Part shown: positions 19,433 to 28,491 of the stretch, piece by piece
Numbering within the stretch: position 1 is the first letter of the stretch
Layout of the letters: each line of letters begins with the position of its first letter
NCBI GenBank assembly: GCA_019247795.1
Contig: JAFBAK010000394.1
Coordinates: 1-38,081 of the forward strand
Direction: 5' to 3'
From: Hyphomicrobiales bacterium
GTDB lineage: Bacteria > Pseudomonadota > Alphaproteobacteria > Rhizobiales > Beijerinckiaceae
Length of the DNA: 38,081 nt
Notes under the pieces: generated by a model
Database searches by the model: none
What the model was told of the DNA's origin: nothing
What the model saw: the letters and a program-made list of their open reading frames with translations, nothing else
Position numbers and translations under genes: made by a program

Positions 19433-20496
19433 GAGGGGCGCCGCTCGATGAACACCGACCCGACAAAGGAATAGACGAGCTCACCTTTTTGATTGGTTCC
19501 CGTGTTGCGCGAGAAGACCAAGCCCCAGCGCGGGCGCGAGGCGCTCGGCCGTTTCGAGACGAGCGTGCTCGAGAAATCGATCGTGTCGCCGGCGTAGACG
19601 GGTCTGTGCCAGACGAGATCGGTGAAGCCGGGCGAAGAACCCATCGCGGGCGGCGCGAGGCCTTGTGCGATCATCGCCTCGCGGAGCGCCGTGCGTCGAT
19701 CGATCAGCTTTCGCATGCAGGCGGCGCCCGTATGCCAGCCCGAGGCGCAAAGCCCGCCGAAATGGCTCTTCGCCGCGGCCTCGGGATCGACGTGGAAGGG
19801 CTGAGGATCGAACGCCTTCGCGAAGCGGATAATGTTCTCGGCCGTGAAGTGGTAGGAGCCGATCTCATTCGTCTCTCCCGCGACGAGGTCGTCGAAATAC
19901 GCGAGCTTGGGCGTGAGCGTCGGCCTGGCGAGTTGCGCCTTCGTGCCGGCGGCCGGCGACGTGCAGGGAGCCGCTCTTCCAGTGCTCTCGAAGGAGGGCG
20001 TCGCTGTGGGTTCGCGCTCCTTGCCTGACGCGGGTTCCTTCGCGGGACCCGTGTTGCGCCGTCCGGCCATCATCCAGAAGCGTTGCTCGCAAGCCGTTTC
20101 GGCGCGCTGATTGAGAAGTTCGATGCGCAGCTTCACGAGTCCCATCTCCGGGCGCGAGCGGGAGGAACGCGTGTCGAGCACGTTCCAGCGCGCGGTCAGA
20201 ACATCGTCGGGCCGCACGGGCTTCAGCCATTTGACCTCGTCCATGCCGGGCGCGCCCATCGAGGAGGAGTTGTGGATCATTCCGTCGAACATGATGCGCA
20301 TCATGAGCGCGCATGTATGCCATCCGGAGGCAATCAGCTCGCCGACGAAGGTGTTCTTGGCGGCCTCTTCGTCGAGATGAAAAGGCTGGGGATCGAACTC
20401 GCGGGCGAAAGCGATGATCTCGTCGCGCGTTACGGTGCGGGGCCCGCACACGCCGTTCGCCCCGATGTGAAAGTCCTCGAAGAACAGTTTGGGCAT
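19429..20496 (-). CDS. Tandem MaoC-type hot-dog dehydratase (two fused domains)
   Basis: The 355-residue protein holds two MaoC domains joined by a linker of about 50 Pro/Ala/Thr-rich residues. Each keeps the catalytic Asp-His pattern: AREFDPQPFHLDEEAAKN in the first and AKAFDPQPFHVDPEAAAK in the second, each followed by ASGWHT. Such domains hydrate or dehydrate enoyl-CoA thioesters. In related bacteria two separate single-domain genes are common at such sites. The start at 20496 (MPKLFFEDFHIG) fits homologues; a TTG at 20538 overlapping the ychF stop would add 14 residues. Substrate unknown. Confidence 0.88.
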   Translation of the reverse strand: MPKLFFEDFHIGANGVCGPRTVTRDEIIAFAREFDPQPFHLDEEAAKNTFVGELIASGWHTCALMMRIMFDGMIHNSSSMGAPGMDEVKWLKPVRPDDVLTARWNVLDTRSSRSRPEMGLVKLRIELLNQRAETACEQRFWMMAGRRNTGPAKEPASGKEREPTATPSFESTGRAAPCTSPAAGTKAQLARPTLTPKLAYFDDLVAGETNEIGSYHFTAENIIRFAKAFDPQPFHVDPEAAAKSHFGGLCASGWHTGAACMRKLIDRRTALREAMIAQGLAPPAMGSSPGFTDLVWHRPVYAGDTIDFSSTLVSKRPSASRPRWGLVFSRNTGTNQKGELVYSFVGSVFIERRPS

Positions 20497-20534
20497 GCCG
20501 CGACCGTAACGGAGCTTTGTCTTCCCGTCAGGCG

Positions 20535-21632
20535 TCAATTCGCAAATCTGAAATGCAGGACATCCCCGTCGGCGACCACATATTCCTTTCCCTCGAGGCG
20601 AAGCTTCCCCGCATCGCGCGCCCCTGTCTCTCCCTTGAGCGCGACGTAATCGTCATAGGCGATGGTTTCGGCGCGGATGAAGCCCTTCTCGAAATCGGTG
20701 TGGATCACCCCTGCCGCCTGAGGCGCCTTGGCGCCCTCGGTCACCGTCCAGGCGCGCGTCTCCTTTGGTCCCGCGGTAAAGAAGGTCACAAGTCCGAGAA
20801 GCTCGTAGCCGGCGCGGATCACTCGATTGAGCCCGGGCTCGGTGAGCCCGACGGCCGAAAGATACTCGGCTTGCTCCTCGGCCGGCAAAACGGCGATCTC
20901 ACTCTCGATCTTGGCCGAGACCACGACGGCCTTGGCGCCCTCCTCGAGCGCGCGCTGAAGCACGAGCGCCGAATAGGCGTTGCCTTTGTCGGCTGCGCTT
21001 TCATCGACGTTGCAGACGTAAAGCACCGGCTTCGAGGTAAGGAGGCAGAGCATGCGAAATGCCTTCTCCTCTTCGGACTTGCGCGGAACGAGCCGCGCCG
21101 GCTTTCCTTCGCGCAAGAGGAAGAGTGCGCGCTCGATCAGCTCGAGCGCCTCCTTGGCCTCTTTGTCGGCGCCCCGAACTCGCTTTTCGAGCGAGGAGAC
21201 CCGCTTCTCCAAGGATTCGAGGTCGGCGAGCATCAGCTCGGTCTCGATCGTCTCGATGTCGGCAATGGGGTCGATGCGACCCTCGACATGGGTGACTTCG
21301 CCGTCCTCGAAACAGCGCACCACATGGGCGATTGCGTCAACCTCCCGAATATTGGCCAGAAACTGGTTGCCCAGACCCTCGCCCTTCGAGGCACCGCGCA
21401 CGAGGCCGGCGATGTCGACGAAAGTAAGACGCGTCGGGATGATCTCGGCCGAGCCGGCGATCGTCGCTAGCGCCGCGAGACGCGTGTCGGGGACCGCAAC
21501 CTCGCCGACATTCGGCTCGATCGTGCAGAAGGGATAATTTGCCGCCTGTGCCGCTGCCGTCTGGGTCAAGGCATTGAAGAGCGTCGATTTGCCGACATTC
21601 GGCAGGCCGACGATACCGCATTTGAAGCCCAT
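20535..21632 (-). CDS. ychF: Redox-responsive ATPase/GTPase YchF
   Basis: The 365-residue Obg-like P-loop protein has GLPNVGKSTLFNALT (G1), FVDIAGLVRGASKGEGLGNQ (G3/switch), a central coiled coil (LESLEKRVSSLEKRVRGADK) and the C-terminal TGS-like end EGKEYVVADGDVLHFRFAN. YchF hydrolyses ATP more than GTP and binds ribosomes. GAAGGA lies about 9 bases before the ATG. It sits 37 bases downstream of pth, an arrangement frequent in proteobacteria. Confidence 0.97.
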   Translation of the reverse strand: MGFKCGIVGLPNVGKSTLFNALTQTAAAQAANYPFCTIEPNVGEVAVPDTRLAALATIAGSAEIIPTRLTFVDIAGLVRGASKGEGLGNQFLANIREVDAIAHVVRCFEDGEVTHVEGRIDPIADIETIETELMLADLESLEKRVSSLEKRVRGADKEAKEALELIERALFLLREGKPARLVPRKSEEEKAFRMLCLLTSKPVLYVCNVDESAADKGNAYSALVLQRALEEGAKAVVVSAKIESEIAVLPAEEQAEYLSAVGLTEPGLNRVIRAGYELLGLVTFFTAGPKETRAWTVTEGAKAPQAAGVIHTDFEKGFIRAETIAYDDYVALKGETGARDAGKLRLEGKEYVVADGDVLHFRFAN

Positions 21633-21669
21633 GCAATTCTTCCTTCGTCAACTTGGCGTGCGAGGTGCT

Positions 21670-22275
21670 TCATTCACCGGTCTGTGCTGGCGCGTCGCCC
21701 CAGCCTCTCGCCTGCATCGCGAGATGAACCTTGTTTTGAAAGCTTGAGTCCTCGCCCTTCACGAGAAGCCCCGCAAATTCGGCGCAGGCCTCGACGAGGT
21801 CCTTCACCCAAGGCCGTTCTTCCTTGAAGAAATCCGAAAGCACATAGGGGTGCACGAGATTTTTGTCACCGGGATGCCCGATGCCGAGTCGCACCCGTCG
21901 ATAGTCATTGCCGAGGTGAGCGGTGATCGAGCGCAACCCGTTGTGTCCCGCATTCCCGCCGCCGCTTTTCACGCGCAGCTTGCCTTCCTTCAAATCGAGC
22001 TCGTCATGAAAAACGGTGATCGCATCAAGCCCGGTCTTGAAGAAGCGCGACGCCTCGCCAACCGCGCGCCCGCTATCGTTCATGAAGGTCTGCGGCTTGA
22101 GGAGCAGCACACGCTCGCCGTCGATCACCGCCTCCGCCGCCTCGCTCTGGAACCGGCGACGCCAAGGCGCAGCCCGGTGCTCGCGGGCGATCGCGTCGAG
22201 CACCATGAAGCCGATATTGTGGCGATTGGCAGCGTGGCGAGAGCCCGGGTTGCCGAGGCCGACGAGGATCTGCAT
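21670..22275 (-). CDS. pth: Peptidyl-tRNA hydrolase
   Basis: The 201-residue enzyme recycles peptidyl-tRNA released from stalled ribosomes. [20 protein letters not shown] carries the conserved Asn and catalytic His, followed by [23 protein letters not shown] and [13 protein letters not shown]. The open frame continues 60 codons upstream, but the Met at 22275 is the family start. It follows rplY on the same strand with about 250 bases between, and precedes ychF. Confidence 0.97.
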   Translation of the reverse strand: MQILVGLGNPGSRHAANRHNIGFMVLDAIAREHRAAPWRRRFQSEAAEAVIDGERVLLLKPQTFMNDSGRAVGEASRFFKTGLDAITVFHDELDLKEGKLRVKSGGGNAGHNGLRSITAHLGNDYRRVRLGIGHPGDKNLVHPYVLSDFFKEERPWVKDLVEACAEFAGLLVKGEDSSFQNKVHLAMQARGWGDAPAQTGE

Positions 22276-22478
22276 GGCAGAATCCGGTTCCTTAGGGCGT
22301 GGTCCTGCATTCGGACGCCGTCTTGCCGAAAAGATCCTGCTCCACCAGCGAGTTGGAGTTGGATCGCGATTCGACCTGTCCATTGTGATCGAGCTCGGTT
22401 CAGAAGTCCCGATGGCTTTGCTTGCATGGCGGGCACGAACAACGCCACGCGCCAACTCGACGCGCTGACGGATGTCGG

Positions 22479-22503
22479 TCGTCGCGGCGGTTGGCCGCGA
22501 CGA
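22479..22503 (-). terminator. Stem-loop after rplY, possible terminator or processing site
   Basis: TCGTCGCGGC-GGTTG-GCCGCGACGA is a perfect 10-bp stem with a 5-base loop, 24 bases past the rplY stop and 204 bases before pth. No T-run follows on the coding strand, so it may be a weak terminator or RNA-stabilising hairpin that separates rplY from pth expression. Confidence 0.4.
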
Positions 22504-22526
22504 GGAAGCTCTGAAAGATCAGCCGA

Positions 22527-23228
22527 TCAGCTCTTTTTGGCAGGTGCCGGCGCTGAGGCCGCAGCGCCCCCGGGGGCGGCCGCGGCATCAGGGGTGGCGG
22601 CCTCACCGCCCTCCGCGGGCGCACCTTCCGCAGCCGCGGCGGTGGGCTCGGTTTCAACGAGCACGGTAGGCGGCGCGATCGTGGCCACAGTAAAATCGCG
22701 ATCGCGGATCACGGGGCGGACGCCTTCAGGCAGCGTCATATCCGAGATATGGACGCCATCATTGATCTCGAGGCCCTTGAGATCGGCGGTGAGATATTCC
22801 GGGATCGCCTCGGGCAGGGAGAAAAGCTCGATCGTGTGGCGCACGATATTGAGCGTGCCACCGCGCTTCAAACCTGGGGACGCGTCCTGGTTGATGAAGT
22901 GCACCGGAACCTCGACGCGAATGGTCTGCCCAGCCGCAAGTCGCATGAAGTCCACATGGATCGGGAAATCCTTCACCGGGTCGAGCTGAAAATCGCGCGG
23001 GATGACGCGCTCCGATTTTCCGTCGACCGCGACGTCGAAGATCGTGGTGAGGAAACGACCGGCGCGGATGCGCAGGCCAATCTCCTTGGAGTCGAGCGAA
23101 ATGGCGGCAGCCGGCGCGCCGGCCCCATAAATCACGGCGGGGGTGCGGCCCATGCGACGCTCGGCTCTGGCGGCCCCCTTGCCGCTCTTGGCCCGCGCCT
23201 GAGCCGTGATCTGCTTTGCAGCGGTCAT
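22527..23228 (-). CDS. rplY: Ribosomal protein bL25, long Ctc-type form
   Basis: The 233-residue protein binds 5S rRNA. Residues 1-95 are the L25 core (ITAQARAKSGKGAARAERRM, PAVIYGAG, HVDFMRL) and 96-190 the TL5/Ctc C-terminal beta domain (RVEVPVHFINQDASPGLKRG, NIVRHTIEL). The last 40 residues are Ala/Pro/Glu-rich low complexity ending in KKS. GAAGGACTTGAACC precedes the ATG. It is followed by pth, the usual partner; prs is not upstream here. Confidence 0.96.
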   Translation of the reverse strand: MTAAKQITAQARAKSGKGAARAERRMGRTPAVIYGAGAPAAAISLDSKEIGLRIRAGRFLTTIFDVAVDGKSERVIPRDFQLDPVKDFPIHVDFMRLAAGQTIRVEVPVHFINQDASPGLKRGGTLNIVRHTIELFSLPEAIPEYLTADLKGLEINDGVHISDMTLPEGVRPVIRDRDFTVATIAPPTVLVETEPTAAAAEGAPAEGGEAATPDAAAAPGGAAASAPAPAKKS

Positions 23229-23452
23229 GGTTCAAGTCCTTCGGTGTTTGATGTAGCGTTTTCCCGATGTCGGAACCGGCCCTGCGGCCATTGAGCTTCG
23301 ATCATCCGAGGAAAGCGGCGCGAAAATGCCTCCAAGGGTGCAAGTTTTTCGCGCGCGCTCCTATAGCGGCGGTGCGCCGAAAAGACAAATTTCGCCGGAA
23401 AACCGATTCCGGAGATGATCTACTCGAGTGATCTCGCCCTTCTTGAAGGCCT

Positions 23453-24631
23453 TCAATCGATCACCGCGGCCGGCCAATTCATGCGCGCATAGACGGTCTC
23501 GAGGATCATGCGATTGGCGCGCTCGACGATGTCGTCGAGCGAGGGCGTGTGGGCGAAGATCGCCGAGGCGCGGGTGCGGATCTCCTCAAGAGTTGGGATC
23601 GAGGGCAGAGACATGCTGGCCAAGGCGTCCGCCGCCTGTGTGCGCGCCTGGGCGAGCTTCTCCTGCAGCTCCGCGAGGCTCGGCGTGCCGGCGAAGGCGC
23701 CGTGCAACGCGGTGGCGATCCGCTCCGGATCGAAGGAGAGCGCAAGCTGACGCGCGGCTCGCTCGATGACCCTGGCGCCGAGCTTTTGCTCGTTACGCAG
23801 CACCGATTTCGGCGGGTGCCTCAGGTCCCACACGATCCCGAGGAATGCGAGTACCCGCAAAAGATAGTAAGTCGGATCGTATTCCCACCAGCGAAAGCCC
23901 TGCCTCACGCTTGCCTGATACGCATGGTGGTTGTTGTGCCAGCCTTCGCCCATCGTGAAGAGCGCGAGCAGCCAATTGTTGCGGGAGTCGTCGCCGGTCA
24001 CATAGCGCTTGCGGCCATGCACATGGGCGAGCGAGTTGATGCAGAAGGTCGCATGATAGACAACGACCGTGCTCCAAAAGAAACCGACGACGAGATAAGT
24101 CCAGCCGCCGAGCAGGAAGACGACCGTGGCGAGCAAAACGGCGGGGAATTGCTCGAACCTGTGAAGCCACATCAGCTCGGGAAAGCGGCTGAAATCGGCG
24201 ACCTTGGTGAGATCGGCCTTGTCGTGTCGGGATGCGAAAATCCAGCCCAGATGCGCATAGATGAAACCGGTATGGCGCGGCGAATGGACGTCGATCTCGG
24301 TATCGGAATGGAGATGGTGATGGCGATGTTTCGCGGCCCACCACAACACGCTCTTTTGCGTCGTTGTTTGCGACATGAAGGCGAGCAGGAATTGAAAGAG
24401 GCGGCCCGTCGAATAGGATCGGTGCGAAAAGTATCTGTGGTAGCCGGCCCCGATCGAAAAAATGCGCAGCCAGTAAAGACCGATGCCGGTGGCGATCGCG
24501 CCCCAGGTCACGCCGGTCCAGATCGCCGCGAAGCAGACGAGGTGGACGATGATGAAGGGAATCGCCGAAGGATAGACGATGTCGTCGTGAAGATCGCCGC
24601 GCGGGGCGGTCTCGTTTGGCTTTGACGTCAC
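23453..24631 (-). CDS. Delta-9 type acyl-CoA/acyl-lipid desaturase
   Basis: The 392-residue membrane di-iron enzyme introduces a double bond into fatty acyl chains, adjusting membrane fluidity. The three histidine boxes are intact: HRYFSHR near residue 65, HRHHHLHSD near 102 and HNNHHAYQ near 233, between two pairs of hydrophobic helices. After about residue 280 there is a 110-residue helical tail (LAELQEKLAQARTQAADALA) not needed for catalysis and rich in Ala and Leu, perhaps a coiled coil. The start is GTG at 24631 with AGAGG about 6 bases upstream. Confidence 0.93.
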   Translation of the reverse strand: MTSKPNETAPRGDLHDDIVYPSAIPFIIVHLVCFAAIWTGVTWGAIATGIGLYWLRIFSIGAGYHRYFSHRSYSTGRLFQFLLAFMSQTTTQKSVLWWAAKHRHHHLHSDTEIDVHSPRHTGFIYAHLGWIFASRHDKADLTKVADFSRFPELMWLHRFEQFPAVLLATVVFLLGGWTYLVVGFFWSTVVVYHATFCINSLAHVHGRKRYVTGDDSRNNWLLALFTMGEGWHNNHHAYQASVRQGFRWWEYDPTYYLLRVLAFLGIVWDLRHPPKSVLRNEQKLGARVIERAARQLALSFDPERIATALHGAFAGTPSLAELQEKLAQARTQAADALASMSLPSIPTLEEIRTRASAIFAHTPSLDDIVERANRMILETVYARMNWPAAVID

Positions 24632-24968
24632 AAATGCCTCTGGGGTAAGCAGCTTAAAGCTCGATTTCGGAAATCTCGTCGAACGAAACAGGGACCGATA
24701 AATCGCCGACGAGAGCGATCGAAAGCGGTCGGGTTCATCGCTTTACTCTCAATCGCATGGAATTGCATCCGGCAAGGATGCGACCTGCCGTTAATTTGTG
24801 AAGATGACGATGTTTTGATGAGAACGCATCGCTGCGTCTTCCCATATGCAGCCTCACCTTGGCCATCGTAGGGAAAACCGAAAAAGGGCTTTTCCTCCGA
24901 TGTGCGCTCATCGGATGGCCCCTGCTCTCAGATCTTTTCCGCCGCTGTTCTTTGCGGTAACAGGGAGC
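24632..24968. other. Divergent gap between desaturase and mutM
   Basis: These 337 bases hold the promoters of both genes. The mutM frame is open back to 24846, but the enzyme needs Pro2 exposed after Met removal, so coding starts at 24969. A small stem CCGATG-TGCGCT-CATCGG (24897-24914) lies in the mutM leader. AT-rich sequence around 24,790-24,820 may contain -10/-35 elements. No other gene or repeat is seen. Confidence 0.5.
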
Positions 24969-25865
24969 ATGCCCGAGCTTCCGGAGGTCGAGACCATCCG
25001 GCGCGGTCTTGCGCCGGCGCTCGAAGCTGCGAGCTTCACCAAGGTGGAGCTGCGCCGGCGCGATCTGCGCTTTCCCTTCCCCCGAGGCTTTGCCAAGCGG
25101 CTCGAAGGCGCAAAGGTGACGTCGCTCAGCCGACGCGCCAAGTATCTCGTTGCCGAGCTCGACAGCGGGGAGGCGCTCATCATGCATTTGGGCATGACGG
25201 GACGCTTCGCGATCGAGGATGGCCGCGAAGGGCGTTCCGAGGGACGCTTCGAGCCGGGCCGTTTCTACGACGACAGCGAGCGTCTCGCCGCGCATGATCA
25301 CGTCATTTTCCATCTCTCGACGGGCAAGCGTCTCGTTTACAACGATGCGCGCCGCTTCGGCTTCATGATCTTGGCGAAAATAAAAGGGATGGAGGACCAC
25401 CCGCTGTTCAAGGGGCTCGGCGTCGAGCCGATCGGCAATGAATTCGGCGCCGAGGCACTTGCGCGACTCTTCGCCGGAAAGGGACGTCCATTGAAGGCGG
25501 CGCTCCTCGATCAACGTCTGATCGCTGGTCTCGGCAATATCTATGTGAGCGAAGCTTTGTTTCGGGCGGGGCTTTCGCCGCGGCGTGCCGCAACGACGCT
25601 CGCCGGCAAGGGCGCTCTGGCGCGCGAAAGGCGCGAAGCACTCGCCGAGGCGATCTGTTGCGTGCTCGCCGAAGCGATCGACAAGGGCGGATCGACCTTG
25701 CGGGACTATGCCAAGGCGGATGGCGAGCGTGGCGCCTTCCAGCACGAATTCCGCGCTTACGGCCGAGAGGGGAAAGCCTGCCTTCGGCCGGGCTGCCATG
25801 GGGTTGTTGCGCGACTCGTGCAAGCAGGTCGCTCGACCTTCTTCTGCCGGGTCTGCCAGAAATGA
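24969..25865 (+). CDS. mutM: Formamidopyrimidine-DNA glycosylase (Fpg)
   Basis: The 298-residue bifunctional glycosylase/AP lyase removes 8-oxoguanine and formamidopyrimidines. It begins MPELPEVETIRRGL with catalytic Pro2 and Glu3, has LIMHLGMTGRF, the lesion-recognition region LDQRLIAGLGNIYVSEALF and a C-terminal zinc finger with the spacing Cys-x4-Cys...Cys-x2-Cys (CLRPGC ... FFCRVCQK). It is followed 16 bases later by a methyltransferase gene, probably cotranscribed. Confidence 0.96.
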   Translation: MPELPEVETIRRGLAPALEAASFTKVELRRRDLRFPFPRGFAKRLEGAKVTSLSRRAKYLVAELDSGEALIMHLGMTGRFAIEDGREGRSEGRFEPGRFYDDSERLAAHDHVIFHLSTGKRLVYNDARRFGFMILAKIKGMEDHPLFKGLGVEPIGNEFGAEALARLFAGKGRPLKAALLDQRLIAGLGNIYVSEALFRAGLSPRRAATTLAGKGALARERREALAEAICCVLAEAIDKGGSTLRDYAKADGERGAFQHEFRAYGREGKACLRPGCHGVVARLVQAGRSTFFCRVCQK

Positions 25866-25881
25866 GCGGCCGACACGGACC

Positions 25882-26778
25882 ATGTCGCCACCGCTGATCT
25901 TCGATCGTGCCTTGATGCGCCGCCGCCTGTCGCGCGCGGCGCAATCGAGCCCGGCGGAATTCCTCATCGCCCACGCAGCCGACGATCTCGCGCAGAGGCT
26001 TGTGCCGATACTGCGGAGTTTTCCGCTTGCAATCGAGCTCGGCGGCGTGACCGTGCATGGCGCGCGCGCCTTGATGGGAAGCGCCAAGGTCGAGACCGTG
26101 TTTCGACTCGCGGCCTCGCCCCCATCATGGCGCTGCGGCTTTCTCTCCGCCGTGGCGGACGAGGAGGTGTTGCCGCTCGGCGACGCGAGCGTGGATCTTG
26201 TGGTCTCGCTCCTCTCCCTGCAGGCGGTCAATGACCTTCCAGGCGCGTTGGCCCAAATCAAGCGGGCTTTGAGACCCGACGGGCTCTTCATCGCCTGCCT
26301 GCTTGGCGCAGAGACCTTGACCGAGCTCCGCCAATCCTTGGCGGAAGCCGAGGCCGAGCTTTCAGCCGGCGTAAGTCCGCGAGTTGCCCCCTTCGCGGAT
26401 GCGCGTGAGCTCGGCGCGCTCATGCAGCGCGTCGGCTTCGCGCTGCCGGTCACCGATGTCGAGAAGCTCACCGTGCGATATGGCGACGCGTTCGCCCTCA
26501 TGCGCGATCTTCGGGCCATGGGAATGACCAACCCGCTCGTCGAGAGGGCCCGGACCCCGCTTCGCCGCGCGACGCTCTTTCGCGCCGCGCAGATCTATGC
26601 GGAGCGATTCGCCGATCGCGACGGTCGGCTTCGCGCCACCTTCGATCTCGTCTGGCTCTCCGGCTGGGCCCCCCATGCGAGCCAACAGCGCCCGCTCCGC
26701 CCAGGCTCGGCCAAAACGCGCCTTGCCGACGCACTCGGCGTCGATGAGATCAAGACGGGCGAGAAGGCAAAGCCATAG
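25882..26778 (+). CDS. SAM-dependent methyltransferase, BioC/NDUFAF5-like
   Basis: The 298-residue protein begins MSPPLIFDRALMRRRLSRAA, the head typical of alphaproteobacterial relatives of human NDUFAF5. It has class I elements: PLAIELGGVTVHG in the place of motif I (the usual glycine-rich loop is only partly kept), LPLGDASVDLVVSLLSLQAV (motif post-I/II) and LRPDGLFIACLLGAETLTEL. The NDUFAF5 branch hydroxylates an arginine of complex I, while BioC methylates malonyl-ACP; which applies here is not clear. Start chosen at 25882, after the mutM stop. Confidence 0.8.
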   Translation: MSPPLIFDRALMRRRLSRAAQSSPAEFLIAHAADDLAQRLVPILRSFPLAIELGGVTVHGARALMGSAKVETVFRLAASPPSWRCGFLSAVADEEVLPLGDASVDLVVSLLSLQAVNDLPGALAQIKRALRPDGLFIACLLGAETLTELRQSLAEAEAELSAGVSPRVAPFADARELGALMQRVGFALPVTDVEKLTVRYGDAFALMRDLRAMGMTNPLVERARTPLRRATLFRAAQIYAERFADRDGRLRATFDLVWLSGWAPHASQQRPLRPGSAKTRLADALGVDEIKTGEKAKP

Positions 26779-26814
26779 CGCGGGATGAGCGGCTCGCCCT
26801 CCGCACGCCGAGGC

Positions 26815-27909
26815 TCACGGGCGCAGATGTCCCAGAAAGGCGACGAGCTCGGCTTGCCGCTTCGTGCCCGTTTTTTCGAAGATGCTTCGCAAATGCACCC
26901 GCGCGGTCGAAGGCTGCATGCGAAGCCGTTTCGCTATCTCCGCAGGGGCCAATCCTTCCGCGAGCAGACACGCAACATTGGCCTCGCGATCCGTCAACGC
27001 CAGAGCTGCCCCGATAGTCGCGGGGTCGAGCCGGCGACGACGAGGCGGGTCCCGCACGTCGATCACCACCGCGATGGCGGCAGCGCAGTGGAAGATGTCG
27101 CGGGCGCGGCCCGGCACTGGGACGATCTGCAGGAAATGGCGATGCGTATTGTCGCTGGTCAGAGGAGTGAGCACTGTCGCTCCGGGCCTTGCGACCGCCA
27201 TCGCGACGGCGCGGTCAAGCGCGGCTTGGGCGCCGGCGTCGCGCGAGCGAAGCCTTCGCCCGATCACGCTGATGGGACAGTCGGGCTTATCGAGCGCTGC
27301 GAATGCTTCAGTCGAGAGCACGCGCCCCCCAGCGTCCAGTTGATATAGCGCATCCCCTCGATTTCGCAGGAGCGTCGCCACGCCAGTCGCCTCGTGACTG
27401 AGCGTCTGGGTCGCGAGCCGCGCGGCCGCACGCAACTGGCCCAAGACGGCATTGAGGGCGACCGCGTCCTCCCTTTGGTAGGGGCCGGACTGGATGCGCC
27501 GCTTGAGGCTGAGCTCGACGCATTCGTCGCGATCGAAGGTCAAAGCGGCATTCGCGTGCCAGAAGAACCCCGCCGGCCTGAGGAACTCTTGATAGAATGG
27601 GTCACGGTTGAGCTGGTCTTGACTGTAATCATCGTGATCGACCCGAAACCCGATCTTGGGGCCAACCCTGACTACGCGATAGCGAGAGCTCGGAGGTGCG
27701 CGTCCGGCCGCAAAAGCCCATACCGTTTCGGCCACCTCCTCGGTCGTGATGGCCGAGAGCATCCGGTCGGGCCGGTTTCGCATCAAGACCGCGCCATGCG
27801 CTCCCGATGCATAGGCGAACCGGTGCAGCGCCTCTTCCCAGCCTTCCCCGAGCAGCGCCGCGGTCGTCACGCCTTGCGCGGCGTCCATCATGCATTCCAT
27901 CCGGAGCAT
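26815..27909 (-). CDS. LuxR-family transcription regulator with PAS-like sensor region
   Basis: The 364-residue protein ends with a GerE/LuxR HTH (LALTDREANVACLLAEGLAP then AEIAKRLRMQPSTARVHLRSIF). The first 290 residues lack a receiver or an autoinducer domain I recognise. A central stretch (LLRNRGDALYQLDAGGRVLS ... RHFLQIVPVPGRARDIFHCA) looks PAS-like. GGAGG lies 5-6 bases before the ATG at 27909; the open frame extends 43 codons further without such support. An 18-bp dyad lies about 145 bases upstream, between it and a divergent small gene. It could be its target (inference). Confidence 0.85.
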   Translation of the reverse strand: MLRMECMMDAAQGVTTAALLGEGWEEALHRFAYASGAHGAVLMRNRPDRMLSAITTEEVAETVWAFAAGRAPPSSRYRVVRVGPKIGFRVDHDDYSQDQLNRDPFYQEFLRPAGFFWHANAALTFDRDECVELSLKRRIQSGPYQREDAVALNAVLGQLRAAARLATQTLSHEATGVATLLRNRGDALYQLDAGGRVLSTEAFAALDKPDCPISVIGRRLRSRDAGAQAALDRAVAMAVARPGATVLTPLTSDNTHRHFLQIVPVPGRARDIFHCAAAIAVVIDVRDPPRRRRLDPATIGAALALTDREANVACLLAEGLAPAEIAKRLRMQPSTARVHLRSIFEKTGTKRQAELVAFLGHLRP

Positions 27910-28275
27910 TGCCGCCTCCGTGGACTTTGATGACTGCACTCCGAGCGGATTGCCGCGTGTCCCTGAGGAACGATATTTCGAACGAAGCAAACGGTCGCCA
28001 CGCTTCGCATACGCCCGCCCCGAGCCAGAATAACGCACTCCTGGCGCATTGCTCTACCCCAAACAGGGTAGGCCGAAGCGCCATCCGGCCTCTAGGCTCC
28101 CCACAAGTGACCCTAATGCGCTTGCCGGGGCGTTGCTCACGACACACGCGCCCCGGCCTCCTCAGCTGCCGAACATCATCAAACGGCAGCGTGGAGTTCG
28201 GTTGGCCGAACGTCGAGGTCGAGGAAAGGAGCGGTTTGTTTGTGGGGGTGTCCAAGACGCCAAGGGGAGCAGTCA
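27910..28275. other. Divergent gap between luxR-type gene and small gene
   Basis: These 366 bases hold the 18-bp dyad at 28054-28071, the presumed promoters of both flanking genes and a good ribosome binding site (AAGGGGAGC) for the gene at 28276. Reading frames across it look like antisense or random openings. No RNA gene is recognised. Confidence 0.5.
28054..28071. promoter_or_regulatory. 18-bp dyad, copy 1 (LuxR-type operator candidate)
   Basis: CTACCC-CAAACA-GGGTAG is a perfect 6-6-6 inverted repeat. Exactly 21 bases beyond it lie TAGGCT on the right (28093-28098) and, on the other strand, TATTCT on the left (28027-28032), both possible -10 boxes. This puts the dyad centre near -42 for either direction, the usual place of a LuxR-type activator overlapping -35. 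The flank GAAGCGCCA on the right is shared with copy 2. Confidence 0.6.
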
Positions 28276-28491
28276 ATGAACTTTCTGGAGCTGATTTTTA
28301 CCGTCTGCATGGTCCAAAACAACGCCGTTTGCGAGGACAAGCATATCGCCGTCGATCAGCAAATGTCGGTGATGGCCTGCACTTCGTGCGCAATGCCCAC
28401 ATTGGCGCGATGGGCGGGCGACAACCCGGATTGGATGATCGTGCGCTGGCGTTGCGACTACTCCGATCAGAGGGACGAGCCAGTGGCATAG
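28276..28491 (+). CDS. Small cysteine-containing protein, unknown
   Basis: The 71-residue protein begins MNFLELIFTVCMVQNNAVCE and has five cysteines (about residues 11, 19, 35, 38, 60) and a WAGDNPDWMIVRWRC motif. I recall similar short proteins in Hyphomicrobiales, without assigned function. The N-terminus is hydrophobic enough to act as a weak export signal, and paired cysteines would fit a disulfide-bonded periplasmic protein. The start is set by AAGGGGAGC about 6 bases upstream. It lies downstream of dyad copy 1. Confidence 0.7.
   Translation: MNFLELIFTVCMVQNNAVCEDKHIAVDQQMSVMACTSCAMPTLARWAGDNPDWMIVRWRCDYSDQRDEPVA

Noticed and set aside
24735-26531. Long minus-strand frame of 598 codons across mutM and the methyltransferase
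   Set aside because: It is antisense to two clearly recognised genes and its product is Arg/Ser/Ala-rich without family features.
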